Shown here piece by piece: positions 35,442-45,541 of a DNA stretch of 64,000 bases (the stretch's first letter is position 1; each line of letters begins with the position of its first letter). The notes below the pieces were generated by a model that did no database searches, had not been told where the DNA came from, and saw nothing but the letters and a program-made list of their open reading frames with translations. This stretch comes from Methylocystis sp. ATCC 49242 (GTDB taxonomy: Bacteria; Pseudomonadota; Alphaproteobacteria; Rhizobiales; Beijerinckiaceae): positions 2,672,356 through 2,736,355 of the forward strand of contig NZ_KE124774.1 in the NCBI RefSeq assembly GCF_000188155.2, given 5' to 3'. The position numbers and the translations under genes were made by a program.

Positions 35442-36611
35442 ATGAAAACGACCCCCTACTCACGGCTGCCGCCTCAAGCCTATTGGCGTCGCGCCGTCAC
35501 AGACGTCGCCGCCAATGAAATCGACCCTATAATCGAGCCGCCGTTTCGTTTCGGCCCGAGAGAAAAAATCGCCACTGCTGGAAGCTGCTTCGCGCAACAT
35601 ATCGGCCGCCACCTCAGAAGCGGCGGCTGCAACTATCTGATAACCGAAACGCCACATGCCTTTGTCACGCCAAAGGCGGCAATTGAGCTCAACTATGAGA
35701 TCTACACGGCGCGCTACGGCAACATCTACACGAGCCGCCAGTTGTTGCAGCTTTTCGACCGCGCCTATGGCCGATTCACGCCACAGGAAAACTATTGGCG
35801 CGAGGGCGCCGGCGTGGTTATCGATCCCTTCAGGCCACAGATCCAGCCCGGGGGATTCAACTCGATCCGCGAACTGGACATGGATCGCGAGCGGCATTTC
35901 GCGGCGGTGCGCGAAGCTTTCGAGACGCTCGACGTTTTCGTGTTCACCCTTGGCCTGACCGAGGCCTGGCAGTCGCGCACGGACGGGGCGGTGTTCCCCC
36001 TTTGCCCCGGCGTCGCCGGCGGCGATTATGCGCCCGCCGCGCATGAATTCATCAATCTCGGCGTCGACGAGGTCGTGGCCGACATGACGGCGTTTCTCGA
36101 TCGTCTGCAGAGCGTCAACCCTCGCGCGCGGGTCATTCTCACCGTCTCGCCCGTGCCGCTGGCGGCGACCGCCGAGCCGCGGCATGTGATGGTTTCGACC
36201 GTCTATTCCAAATCTGCGCTGCGCGTCGCATGCGACATTCTTGCCCGAAACACAAAGCGGGTAGCCTATTTCCCTTCCTACGAAATTATCGCGGGAGGCT
36301 TCTCGGGAGCCGACTATTTCGCGGCTGACAGGCGCAGCGTCACGCCGGAGGGCGTCGCGCATGTGATGCGCGTTTTCGATCGGCATTTCATCAAGCGCAG
36401 CGTCGCGGAAGAAGCCTTGCGACGAACTGTGCGCGCCTTTTCTCCCGGCCGCGCTGCGCCGGAGGTCGATCCTGTAACGGCTGCAATGAAGGTGATGTGC
36501 GACGAGGAGGCGCTGGAGCTCGCCTCGATCGCCGCTATTGCTTCCCCGGAAGAAACGGAAGCGGCGAACGAGTCGCCCGCTGCGACGGAGCCCCCACCCG
36601 ACGAAGCGTAA
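35442..36611 (+). CDS. GSCFA-domain protein
   Basis: 389 residues from ATG 35442 (MKTTPYSRLPPQAYW). The family name motif GSCFAQHIGRHLR is present near residue 47, with FTLGLTEAWQSR and the downstream VILTVSPVPLAAT. GSCFA proteins are SGNH-related and often occur in polysaccharide loci. The last 50 residues are a low-complexity Glu/Ala/Pro tail. Converges on kpsM with 37 bases between. Confidence 0.85.
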   Translation: MKTTPYSRLPPQAYWRRAVTDVAANEIDPIIEPPFRFGPREKIATAGSCFAQHIGRHLRSGGCNYLITETPHAFVTPKAAIELNYEIYTARYGNIYTSRQLLQLFDRAYGRFTPQENYWREGAGVVIDPFRPQIQPGGFNSIRELDMDRERHFAAVREAFETLDVFVFTLGLTEAWQSRTDGAVFPLCPGVAGGDYAPAAHEFINLGVDEVVADMTAFLDRLQSVNPRARVILTVSPVPLAATAEPRHVMVSTVYSKSALRVACDILARNTKRVAYFPSYEIIAGGFSGADYFAADRRSVTPEGVAHVMRVFDRHFIKRSVAEEALRRTVRAFSPGRAAPEVDPVTAAMKVMCDEEALELASIAAIASPEETEAANESPAATEPPPDEA

Positions 36612-36648
36612 CGCCCTCGCCTCTTCCTCATTCTTGTCGGCGCCGCCT

Positions 36649-37467
36649 TCAGCGAAAGAACCTGCCCCTCACGTAGCGCTCGCCAACCAGCCCCAGCGCA
36701 AGACATATCCCGGCCACGTAAAGAACGAGAGGCTTGTTAATCAGCTCCGCGTCATAGCTGGTGTAATAAGCTGACCGCAGCCATTCGACCACATTCAGGA
36801 GGGGATTGTAGATCGCATATTCCCTCATCTGCTCCGGCATCATCCATGTAGGAATAAAGACGCCGGACATGAGATAGAGGCCAATCATCACCAATACAAA
36901 GAAGGTCATGAAAAAAGACCCGAAAATCGCGGTCAGGATCACGTTGAGAAATCCGAGCCCGATGCCGAGGAATACCGCCGCGCCGATCGCTTTGGCGGCC
37001 TCGACGAGATCATTGGGCATGATGTCGACGTCGAACATGTAAAGTACGAACAGAAACAGCGCGAGGACGACCATCGCGTTCAGAATTTCCAGGACGCATC
37101 TCGTCAGGAGGATATGAAACGGCTTCAGCACGGGAATATTGAGCAGTTGCCGATTCTGCGCAATCGCCAGCGCCATGGTTCGCGCGGGATAGAAGCAGAG
37201 GATATAGGGGACGACGCCCGTTGCGACGAACATAGTCGGGCTGTCGCCGACCGGCGCGACTTGCGTCCTGAGAAAATAGGCGGCCGTAATGAAGCCCATA
37301 TGCGTGAGCGGCCAGGCGATGGCTATCAGATAGCCGAGATAGCTTGCTCCAAATCGGCTGCGCATGTCCTGCAGAAGAACGGCGCTGACCAGGTGCCGGA
37401 AATGAGCGAGTTTCGCTGCGAGCTGGGTGAGCGCGGACTGCGACGAGCGATCGGCGGCAAAACTCAT
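36649..37467 (-). CDS. kpsM: ABC-2 type polysaccharide export permease (KpsM/Wzm family)
   Basis: 272 residues with about six membrane helices; N-terminal amphipathic part (LVSAVLLQDMRSRFGASYLGY) typical of capsule exporter permeases and C-terminal VFIPTWMMPEQMREYAIYNPLLNVVEWLRS. Works with the KpsT-like ATPase encoded at 55.8 kb, 18 kb away, to move a finished polysaccharide across the inner membrane. Encoded downstream of cysNC on the same strand with an 86-base gap. Confidence 0.9.
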   Translation of the reverse strand: MSFAADRSSQSALTQLAAKLAHFRHLVSAVLLQDMRSRFGASYLGYLIAIAWPLTHMGFITAAYFLRTQVAPVGDSPTMFVATGVVPYILCFYPARTMALAIAQNRQLLNIPVLKPFHILLTRCVLEILNAMVVLALFLFVLYMFDVDIMPNDLVEAAKAIGAAVFLGIGLGFLNVILTAIFGSFFMTFFVLVMIGLYLMSGVFIPTWMMPEQMREYAIYNPLLNVVEWLRSAYYTSYDAELINKPLVLYVAGICLALGLVGERYVRGRFFR

Positions 37468-37553
37468 CTTACCCTTTCCCTACGGTGGAGCCAGCGCGAA
37501 AGGTCTCACGTAACGGTGGCGTAAAAATGATCTTCCGCCGCCGCGCCATCGCC

Positions 37554-39449
37554 TCAATCGTGTACAATCCCCCTGCCGACGAGCTCTCGGACGATGTGAT
37601 CCGCAATGTCGCTCGGCGTCTGGCTCGTGAAATTCACATGCAGTTCCGGTTCCTCGGGGCGTTCATAGACCTGGTCGACGCCAGTGAAGTTCTTGATCTC
37701 CCCGGCGAGCGCCCGTTTATACAAACCCTTGGGATCGCGCGCGATGCAGACTTCTAGCGGCGTGTCGAGAAAGATTTCGATAAATTCCCCGTCCTCGACC
37801 AGCGACCGCACCATGCGGCGCTCCGCCTTGAATGGCGAGATGAAGGCGCAAAGCACGATCAGCCCGGCGTCGACCATCAGCTTTGCAACCTCGCCGATGC
37901 GACGGATGTTCTCGACGCGGTCAGCGTCGGTGAAACCCAGATCCTTGTTCAGGCCATGCCGGATATTGTCGCCGTCCAGCATGATCGTATGCGCGTGTCG
38001 CTCGACGAGTTTCGTCTCGACGAGATTGGCGACGGTCGACTTGCCGGCGCCGGACAGCCCGGTGAACCACAAAATCGTGGGCTTCTGGTGCTTGACCCTG
38101 GAACGGACGGCTTTCGAGACCGACTGCTCCTGCAGATGGACATTGGTCGCGCGCCGCAGCGGAAAGGCGACGATGCCCGCCGCGGCCGTGGCGTTGGTGA
38201 ACCGGTCGATGAGAATGAAGGCGCCCGTCGTCCGATTGGCCTCGTAGGGATCGATGGCGACGGACGCGGCCGAGGCGATATTGCAGAAGCCGATTTCATT
38301 CAGCGCCAGCGTCTTCGCTGCGATCTTGGCGCCGGTGTCGACGTCGAGCTTGTGCTTGATCTCGGTGACGGTCGAGGCGATCGTGCGGCCGTTGATCTTC
38401 ATCAAATATGAGCGGCCGGGCAGCAGTTTATCGTCGCTCATCCAGATGAGATGGGCGGCGAACTGATCCACGACGTCGGGACGATGCTGCTTGTGGCACA
38501 GCACGTCGCCGCGCGAGGCGTCGATCTCATCGGCGAAGGTTACGGTAATGGAGTCGGGCGCCTCGGCCGAAGTCCGGTCGCCGTCCATTGTGACGATTCG
38601 CGCAACGCGCGTCGAACGGCCGGAGGCGGCGACGACGATTTCATCGCCGACGTTCAATCGTCCCGATGCAAGCGATCCGGCGAAACCGCGAAAATCGAGA
38701 TGGGGGCGATTGACCCACTGAACCGGCATGCGCATCGGCTGATCGCCGAGCGCGCTTTCGACATCGACCGTCTCGAGGTAGGCGAGCAGGCAGTCGCCCG
38801 CGTACCATGGCATGTTGGTGGACGGCGAAATGACATTGTCGCCGAAGCGCGCCGACATCGGGATCGCGGCGATCGACTGATAATTCAGCGCAGCCGCGAC
38901 CTGTTCGAAATCGGCGACAATCTTGTTGAAGACGACCGGATCATAGCCGACGAGATCCATCTTGTTGACCGCGAGCACGACATGGCGAACGCCCAGCAGC
39001 GACACGATGGTCGCGTGACGCCGCGTCTGGGTGAGCAAGCCTTTCCGCGCGTCGACGAGAAGAATGGCCAGATCGGCGTTCGAGGCGCCGGTCGCCATAT
39101 TGCGAGTATATTGCTCGTGACCGGGCGAATCCGCCACGATGAAGGAACGGGCCGGCGTGGAAAAATAGCGGTAGGCGACGTCGATCGTGATTCCCTGCTC
39201 ACGCTCCGCCTCGAGACCATCGACGAGCAGCGCGAAGTCAATATCCTCGCCGACCGTGCCGTGCTTTTTGGAATCCTTTTCCAGCGCGGCCAGCTGATCG
39301 TCGAAAATGAGCTGACGCTCGTAAAGCAGACGACCGACCAGCGTGGATTTGCCATCGTCGACGGAGCCGCAGGTGAGAAAGCGCAGGGTCGGTCGCGCAG
39401 GCATCGCGCCGCTCCCCGCGAGCCGCTCCATTTGAATCGCGTCGCTCAT
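37554..39449 (-). CDS. cysNC: Sulfate adenylyltransferase large subunit fused to APS kinase (CysNC/NodQ)
   Basis: 631 residues. GTPase part: G1 [18 protein letters not shown]3 [13 protein letters not shown]4 NKMDL. C-terminal APS kinase: [18 protein letters not shown] and an R-rich [16 protein letters not shown]. With CysD it makes APS from sulfate and ATP and then PAPS, the sulfate donor. Its ATG shares a base with the cysD stop (TGATG). The location in a polysaccharide locus with a sulfotransferase points to glycan sulfation rather than, or besides, assimilation. Confidence 0.96.
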   Translation of the reverse strand: MSDAIQMERLAGSGAMPARPTLRFLTCGSVDDGKSTLVGRLLYERQLIFDDQLAALEKDSKKHGTVGEDIDFALLVDGLEAEREQGITIDVAYRYFSTPARSFIVADSPGHEQYTRNMATGASNADLAILLVDARKGLLTQTRRHATIVSLLGVRHVVLAVNKMDLVGYDPVVFNKIVADFEQVAAALNYQSIAAIPMSARFGDNVISPSTNMPWYAGDCLLAYLETVDVESALGDQPMRMPVQWVNRPHLDFRGFAGSLASGRLNVGDEIVVAASGRSTRVARIVTMDGDRTSAEAPDSITVTFADEIDASRGDVLCHKQHRPDVVDQFAAHLIWMSDDKLLPGRSYLMKINGRTIASTVTEIKHKLDVDTGAKIAAKTLALNEIGFCNIASAASVAIDPYEANRTTGAFILIDRFTNATAAAGIVAFPLRRATNVHLQEQSVSKAVRSRVKHQKPTILWFTGLSGAGKSTVANLVETKLVERHAHTIMLDGDNIRHGLNKDLGFTDADRVENIRRIGEVAKLMVDAGLIVLCAFISPFKAERRMVRSLVEDGEFIEIFLDTPLEVCIARDPKGLYKRALAGEIKNFTGVDQVYERPEEPELHVNFTSQTPSDIADHIVRELVGRGIVHD

Positions 39450-40360
39450 CAGAAATAGCCCTCGCGCTTCTTCTTTTCCATCGACGCAGCCTCGTCGAAA
39501 TCGATCAGGCGGCCTTGTCGTTCGGATGTGGTGGAAAGACGCATTTCGGCGATGATCGCCTCGAGTGAGTCGGCGTCGGATTCGATGGCGCCGGTCAGCG
39601 GATAGCAGCCGAGCGTGCGAAAGCGGACGCGGCGAAGCACGGCGGTCTCATTCTCGCCGAGCGGCAACCGCTCGTCGTCCACCATGATCAGGGCGCCGTC
39701 ACGCTGAACGATGGGACGATCCTTGGCGAGATAAAGCGGCACGACGGGGATGTTCTCCAGCGCGATATAGTCCCACACGTCCAGCTCGGTCCAGTTGGAG
39801 AGTGGAAAGACGCGCACCGATTCGTCCGGCCCGATGCGTGTGTTGAACACCCGCCACAATTCCGGCCGCTGTTTTTTGGGATCCCATGCGTGGGCGGACG
39901 TGCGGTGTGAGAAAATTCTTTCCTTGGCGCGGCTCTTTTCCTCGTCGCGACGCGCGCCGCCGAACGCAGCGTCGAACCTGTATCTGTCGAGCGCCTGACG
40001 CAGCGCCTCGGTCTTCATGACCTGGGTGTAGGCGGACGAGCCATGCGTGATCGGAGAGACGCCGCGCTCGGCGCCTTCGCGATTCGTATGGACGATGAGA
40101 TCCATGCCGACGCGCGCCGCCGTCTCGTCGCGAAAGGCGATCATCTCGCGAAATTTCCATGTCGTATCGATATGGAGCAGCGGGAATGGCGGCTTGGCGG
40201 GATAGAAGGCCTTGAGAGCGAGATGTAGCATCACGCTCGAATCTTTCCCGATCGAATAGAGCATGACCGGGTTCTTGAATTCCGCGACGACCTCCCGAAG
40301 GATGTAGATGGCTTCAGACTCGAGACGACGCAAATGCGGTGGCAGGGACATTGAGTTCAT
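39449..40360 (-). CDS. cysD: Sulfate adenylyltransferase small subunit CysD (NodP)
   Basis: 303 residues; PP-loop [27 protein letters not shown], and [15 protein letters not shown]. Catalyses adenylation of sulfate, driven by GTP hydrolysis in CysN. Start at ATG 40360, with ATG 40351 three codons in as an alternative. First gene of the cysD-cysNC pair. Confidence 0.96.
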   Translation of the reverse strand: MNSMSLPPHLRRLESEAIYILREVVAEFKNPVMLYSIGKDSSVMLHLALKAFYPAKPPFPLLHIDTTWKFREMIAFRDETAARVGMDLIVHTNREGAERGVSPITHGSSAYTQVMKTEALRQALDRYRFDAAFGGARRDEEKSRAKERIFSHRTSAHAWDPKKQRPELWRVFNTRIGPDESVRVFPLSNWTELDVWDYIALENIPVVPLYLAKDRPIVQRDGALIMVDDERLPLGENETAVLRRVRFRTLGCYPLTGAIESDADSLEAIIAEMRLSTTSERQGRLIDFDEAASMEKKKREGYF

Positions 40361-41087
40361 CCAGACGGGCCGGCTTGATCGCGCTCCCGACGAAAAAGAG
40401 ACGATGACACATCATAGTCGTCATCCAAGCGATTTGAAAGCTTGTCGAATTCATTTGCTAAAATGGGGCCGCAAGACGCCGCTTCCCCCTTGTTCCTCGC
40501 ATCGCACACCACCCCGGACAAGCAGCGCTCCGGACCGAAGATGACGCGCCGAAGCGGACCTGGCGGCGAATGGCAAATCCACGCCGCTCTCTGCGGCCGT
40601 GTCGCAAGTTTGTTCAATGATGCAATTTTGAATTGTTTATTGCATAATATTACAACGCACGTGAACGGAGCGGCTAATCGAGGCATATTTGCGGCGGCTC
40701 GCCCCGATGAATCGCTTATTGTGAAATAATCGAACTCCCGATCTCCTGCGGAAAGGCGACCGCATTCTTGCCATAAAATATGTTGCGCGAGCCCAATTTT
40801 TCTAATCGGCGCCGAACAATTGTGCAAGCCTCGGAGGCGCGGCAGACGCGCTCTTTATCTTGTCGGCTCCAATGATCTTTACTCGCGCTGGTCGCTTGAC
40901 GGGCCCGATGAATGGGGGTCAATTAGAGCCAAGTTTGCGCGGATTTAGAGAGTCATCTCCTGCGCCGAGGGGCGTCAGCGCAGGCGGTATTCGGGTTCGG
41001 CGCCATCCCCGCATCGGGGCCGGCGACGCCGGGACGCATTCAGCCAATGCGCGGGCTCTCCGGCCGAATCGCGCCCCGCATCGGGGG
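40361..41087. other. Divergent intergenic region between cysD and a methyltransferase gene
   Basis: 727 bases. An AT-rich core (about 40610-40660, TTGAATTGTTTATTGCATAATATT) is the likely promoter area for one or both directions. A 156-codon frame on the minus strand (40357-40827) overlaps cysD and has no coding character. No riboswitch-like structure recognised. Confidence 0.4.
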
Positions 41088-42449
41088 ATGGACGAGAGAA
41101 GACATCCTGTGCACGCAAGTTCGCTCGAAAATATGCAACTCTGCTTTCGGCGCTTCATTCAGGGAGGGCCGCTCGAGACCGGCTGCAAGACGACGGTGCT
41201 CGATCTGGGCGCCGCAAATGTAAATGGCTCCTACCGGACGATTTTTCCGCACCCTCATTTCAACTACACGGGCGTCGATCTGGCGGCGGCGGATGGCGTC
41301 GACCTTGTGCTGGACGACCCATACGTCCTGCCTTTTGCGGACGAATCATTCGATATCGTGGTGTCCGGACAGGCGCTCGAACATGCCGAATTCTTCTGGC
41401 TGATCTTCGCCGAAATGGGGCGCGTGCTGAAACCGGGAGGCTTCATTTTTCTCATTGCGCCGTCGGCGGGACCAATCCACCGCTACCCCGTCGACTGCTA
41501 TCGTTTTTATCCGGACGCCTATCACGCGCTCGCCAAATACGCGAAACTTCATCTCGTAGACTTATGGCGAGACGAACGCGGCCCATGGCAGGATCTGGTC
41601 GGGGTTTTTCAGCGACAGGAGACGCCTCTCGCGACGTTTCCGTGGCCAGTGGCGCGCGCGCGCTCGAGGGGCCCCGCCGGAGCGCCCTATTTCCGTGGCT
41701 CCCCCGACGAGGAGATCGTTCAGGGAAAACGTGGCTACCTCGAAGTGCTCGCCGATTTGCATCGGGGCCTCGCTCCCGGTTTTTACATTGAAATCGGCGT
41801 TCGTCACGGCGACAGCCTTGTCCTCGCCGAGTGTCCCGCGGTCGGCGTCGACCCCGAGCCTCAATTGAAACGGCCCATTTCCGCGACGACGGACGTCGTC
41901 GCGCTCACGAGCGACGATTTTTTTGCCGGTCCCCACAAGGGATGGTTGAGCGATTCCTTCGATCTGGCCTTCGTCGACGGAATGCATCTTTTCGAATTCG
42001 CCCTGCGCGACTTCATGAACCTCGAGCGTGCGGCGACGCCGGCGAGTCTCATTGTTTTCGACGATATCTTTCCGAATCACCCCGCCCAGGCCGAGCGCGT
42101 GCGGAGAACGGGCGCCTGGACCGGAGACGTCTGGAAGGTTCATCAAATCCTCAAGGCGCATCGACCGGATCTGGTTCTGCTTCCGATCGATTCGTCGCCG
42201 GCCGGGTCGCTGATCGTGTGCGGCCTGAACCCGACCAACAGGGTTCTCTGGGACAAATACAATCCTATCGTCGCCGCCTATGCCGCAAGTGACAGGGAGC
42301 CCCCCGCGGAGGTCATTGCCCGCGCGAACGCCCATCCCGGCGATGAAGCAACGCTGGCGGCGATCTGCGGCGTCCTGCGTAATGCGCGGGCGCGAGGACA
42401 TTCCGGGACGCATATCGTCCAGTCCTTGCGCAGCGTCATCCGCTCGTAA
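41088..42449 (+). CDS. Fused double SAM methyltransferase
   Basis: 453 residues from ATG 41088, with GGGGG just upstream. First domain: TTVLDLGAANVNGSYRTIF, then LPFADESFDIVVSGQALEHAEF and MGRVLKPGGFIFLIAP (Methyltransf_11 type). Second domain: GFYIEIGVRHGDSLVLA, LAFVDGMHLFEFALRDFMNLE and SLIVFDDIFPNHPAQAERV (Methyltransf_24 type, acceptor-sugar or cephalosporin-hydroxylase-like). Both have the SAM glycine loop. Two methylations or one plus a binding role on the same glycan are plausible. Confidence 0.83.
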   Translation: MDERRHPVHASSLENMQLCFRRFIQGGPLETGCKTTVLDLGAANVNGSYRTIFPHPHFNYTGVDLAAADGVDLVLDDPYVLPFADESFDIVVSGQALEHAEFFWLIFAEMGRVLKPGGFIFLIAPSAGPIHRYPVDCYRFYPDAYHALAKYAKLHLVDLWRDERGPWQDLVGVFQRQETPLATFPWPVARARSRGPAGAPYFRGSPDEEIVQGKRGYLEVLADLHRGLAPGFYIEIGVRHGDSLVLAECPAVGVDPEPQLKRPISATTDVVALTSDDFFAGPHKGWLSDSFDLAFVDGMHLFEFALRDFMNLERAATPASLIVFDDIFPNHPAQAERVRRTGAWTGDVWKVHQILKAHRPDLVLLPIDSSPAGSLIVCGLNPTNRVLWDKYNPIVAAYAASDREPPAEVIARANAHPGDEATLAAICGVLRNARARGHSGTHIVQSLRSVIRS

Positions 42450-42820
42450 CAATATCGACACGCAAATATATGACATTTATTGTGTTTGAGAGTTTTTATA
42501 TGTTTACAAAAGCTTCGGTTTTGCTTAGAGTTGCTCGGGTTAATGCTTAGAGTTGCTCGGGTTAAGGCGGCAGGATAAAGCCGATTTCGTCGATTCCACT
42601 CATGGCTGCTCGCCGAGGCCGGAGTGGGGCGTTGCGCCGTCAGAAAGCCGTGCGGCTCGGCGATGTTATCAAGCGCGAGCGTCGTCAGATCTTTCCGGAG
42701 GTTACTGATGATTTATCGACAGCACACGGGGTCAATTGGCGCAATCACGCTGCCGCCGTGGACATGATTCATATTTCATGTGTATGATTCATGTAATAAT
42801 AACCAGGGTCAAAGATCTCG
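42450..42820. other. Intergenic region with tandem repeat
   Basis: 371 bases, AT-rich. Holds two exact 22-bp tandem units at 42522-42565 and two ATGATTCAT words (about 42764 and 42784) just before the glycosyltransferase gene. A 61-codon frame at 42602-42787 lacks recognisable character. Promoter of the downstream operon probably lies here. Confidence 0.45.
42522..42565 (+). repeat. Tandem duplication of a 22-bp unit
   Basis: TGCTTAGAGTTGCTCGGG plus TTAA, twice in direct succession (42522-42543, 42544-42565), no mismatch. Could be a recent slippage event or an operator pair; no function known. Confidence 0.75.
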
Positions 42821-45541
42821 ATGCGCCGCCTCATCTCGTACTTCTCACGCAAGCAAAATCAAGCGGTGGACGGCGTCGACGTCATCCGTCAGCACTTTGA
42901 CGCCCAGTTTTATGTTTCCGCATATCCCGACGTGGCGGATTCTTCGATAGATCCGGCCGAGCATTACTTCGTCGTCGGCTGGCGTCATGGCCGCGACCCC
43001 TGCGCATGGTTTTCTACCGAGGAATATCTGAAGGCGAATGGCGACGTCGCGGAGGCGGACGTCAATCCATTTTACCACTATCTGACGCATGGCCGTGAAG
43101 AGGGGCGGGTTGTTGTCGCGTCTCGCCTTTCGGATTCCCGGGGAGGCGCCGCCTCCCACTCCGCCGGGACGGAGTCGAGCCGCCGGCCGCCCGAGGGCGC
43201 GCCGGGAATGTCGGAGGATGTCCTCGCGCAACAGAGGTCGGTCGTCGCGGGGGCGTTCGATACGAATTTCTATCGGTCCACCTACCCCGACCTCCATCCG
43301 TTGAATGACGATCAGCTCGTCGACCACTTCAATGAACATGGGTGGCGCGAACACCGGGACCCCTGCCCGTGGTTTTCGACGAACTATTATTTGAAACGTT
43401 ATCCGGACATCGGGCGCAGTAGTATAAACCCATTGTACCATTATCTCGCGTATGGGCAAAGAGAAGGGCGGCTGCCGGATTATTATCACCGGCACAAGCG
43501 CAGCTCGGCGGCGCGTCCGCGCGTATCCGCAATCATCCCCAATTTCAACCACGCCCGATTCCTCGAGGAGAGAATCCAGTCGATCGTCGCGCAGGAATGG
43601 CTCCCCGAGGAGATCATCATACTTGACGACGCCTCCACCGACGATAGTCGCGAGGTCCTCGAGCGGATCGCAAAGACCATCGACATCCCTGTCAAAATCG
43701 TGCTCAACGACGAGAATTCCGGCAATGTTTTCCGGCAATGGGAAAAGGGCGTCTCGATGGCGAGCGCCGAGGTCTTGTGGATTTGCGAGAGCGACGATTT
43801 CTGCGACAGGAAATTTCTAAGCACGCTCGCGCCATATTTTTGCGATCCGAGCATAATGATCGCATTCGGCGCAATTCAATTTGCGTCGGCGGACGGCGCG
43901 CCCCTTGCGGGTCTCGACGAGTATCGGGAGAGCGCCGCGCGCGGCTTCTGGAATGAACCGCGCGTCGAGAGCGCGCCGGAGTGGTTCAAGGGCCCCTTCG
44001 GCCTGCGTAACGTCATTGCGAATGTGGGCGGATGCCTGATCCGGCGCCAGACGATAGAAAAGTCAATCTGGACGGAAGCGCAAAGCTATCGCGTCTGCGG
44101 CGACTGGTTTCTTTACATGCATCTTGCTCATGGCGGACGCATCGCTTTCGATCCGAGAGCGATCGCCTTTTTCCGGCAGCATGCGAAGAACACCTCCGTT
44201 TCGAGCTTTCGTTCGCTCTCGTTTTACGAAGAACATTTTCGCATCGCGCTCGAGCTGCAGCGAATGTATGGCGTAAGCGATGCAAACATTTGCAGGTTCT
44301 ATCGGATCGTTCGCACACAGTTCCTGAAGGCGCTCGGCGATGAGCCAGGATCCAACCTCGACGCGGTATTTTGCCTCAACACACTGATAAATCAGGAAAG
44401 AGTGTGCCCTCATATCCTGATCATGATCCTCGGTTTCCTGACGGGCGGCGGCGAAATTTTCCCCATCAATTTGGCGAACGCGTTAGCCGAACGGGGATAC
44501 GCCGTATCCGTCATGCCCTTGATGACGGCCGGCGAGAACGAAGAAATTCGCGGCCGCCTCGACTCCCGAATCGCTATCTACGAGCGCAATCTGATTGATG
44601 AAATTGGATTCGATCGTTTTCTCGAAAGCCAGCAGATCGATCTGGTTCACACGCATTACATCGCCGCCGACATTGACTACCATAAGGCGATCCGGGCCCG
44701 GCGCCTGCCCTATGTCGTCACGCATCACGGATCGTACGAGGTCACCGAGGTGGACTCCGCCACTCTGATGTCGATCATGTCCGCGGTCCAGCATTGGGTC
44801 TACATTTCCGACAAGAATCTGGAAAAGCTCGAAGCCCTCGGCCTCAATCGCGCCGCCACGACCAAATTGCCGAACGCCGTCCCTCTGCGTCACGCCACTT
44901 TCCCCTACACGCGCCAATCGCTGGGAATTGAAGAAAACGCATTCGTTTTCGGCGTCGCATCGCGCGCCATCCTGCCAAAGGGATGGGACATCGCCGCAAA
45001 GGCGCTCGAGAAGGTGCGCGCGGAAAACCATCGTCCGGTTTATGTCGTTTTTTGTGGAGAGGGGCCAGATTACGAGGAGCTTTACAACGCCCACAATGAA
45101 AAGGAGGGGATCATCTTTCTGGGTTACCAGCGCGAGATCATGGCCTTTTACGAAATGTGCGACTGCGCGCTTCTCCCCACGAGATTTCAGGGCGAGTCAT
45201 ATCCGCTGACGATCATCGAGGCGATCATCAAGAACATCCCCGTCATCGCGACCGATATCGGCGAACTCAAACATATGATCAAACCCGACGATATCGCCGC
45301 CGGCGTCCTCGTTCCGAACATAGAGGACGATGACGTCTTTATTGCAGAGGTGGCCGCGGCGATGAACAAAATGCTGAATGTTCATGAACATGCGAGATAC
45401 GTTCGGGGCGCGAGGAAGATCGCCAAGCTATACGATTTCAATCATTTGGTTACGCAGTATGAGAAGGTGTATAAGGTTGCCGGTTTGAAGGGGGTCCCGA
45501 CGAATGAAATCAAGGCTAACGATACACGCGGGCGTGAATAA
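42821..45541 (+). CDS. Bifunctional GT2-GT4 glycosyltransferase with four N-terminal 'YPDV' repeats
   Basis: 906 residues. Residues 20-220: four repeats of the type FYVSAYPDVADSSIDPAEHY / YLKANGDVAEADVNPFYHYL with G..EGR ends. Residues about 228-440: GT2 (GT-A fold) domain, SAIIPNFNHARFLEERIQSI, ILDDASTDDS, and WICESDDFCD. Residues about 540-890: GT4 (GT-B fold), IMILGFLTGGGEIFPINLANA, VFCGEGPDYEEL and LLPTRFQGESYPLTIIEAI. It should add two sugars to a polymer. The repeats are probably for binding or assembly; the same type is in the methyltransferase at 33.0 kb. First of a five-gene rightward run. Confidence 0.88.
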   Translation: MRRLISYFSRKQNQAVDGVDVIRQHFDAQFYVSAYPDVADSSIDPAEHYFVVGWRHGRDPCAWFSTEEYLKANGDVAEADVNPFYHYLTHGREEGRVVVASRLSDSRGGAASHSAGTESSRRPPEGAPGMSEDVLAQQRSVVAGAFDTNFYRSTYPDLHPLNDDQLVDHFNEHGWREHRDPCPWFSTNYYLKRYPDIGRSSINPLYHYLAYGQREGRLPDYYHRHKRSSAARPRVSAIIPNFNHARFLEERIQSIVAQEWLPEEIIILDDASTDDSREVLERIAKTIDIPVKIVLNDENSGNVFRQWEKGVSMASAEVLWICESDDFCDRKFLSTLAPYFCDPSIMIAFGAIQFASADGAPLAGLDEYRESAARGFWNEPRVESAPEWFKGPFGLRNVIANVGGCLIRRQTIEKSIWTEAQSYRVCGDWFLYMHLAHGGRIAFDPRAIAFFRQHAKNTSVSSFRSLSFYEEHFRIALELQRMYGVSDANICRFYRIVRTQFLKALGDEPGSNLDAVFCLNTLINQERVCPHILIMILGFLTGGGEIFPINLANALAERGYAVSVMPLMTAGENEEIRGRLDSRIAIYERNLIDEIGFDRFLESQQIDLVHTHYIAADIDYHKAIRARRLPYVVTHHGSYEVTEVDSATLMSIMSAVQHWVYISDKNLEKLEALGLNRAATTKLPNAVPLRHATFPYTRQSLGIEENAFVFGVASRAILPKGWDIAAKALEKVRAENHRPVYVVFCGEGPDYEELYNAHNEKEGIIFLGYQREIMAFYEMCDCALLPTRFQGESYPLTIIEAIIKNIPVIATDIGELKHMIKPDDIAAGVLVPNIEDDDVFIAEVAAAMNKMLNVHEHARYVRGARKIAKLYDFNHLVTQYEKVYKVAGLKGVPTNEIKANDTRGRE

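Noticed and set aside
40357-40827. 156-codon minus-strand frame upstream of cysD
   Set aside because: Overlaps the cysD start, no ribosome binding site or domain; lies in an evident promoter region.
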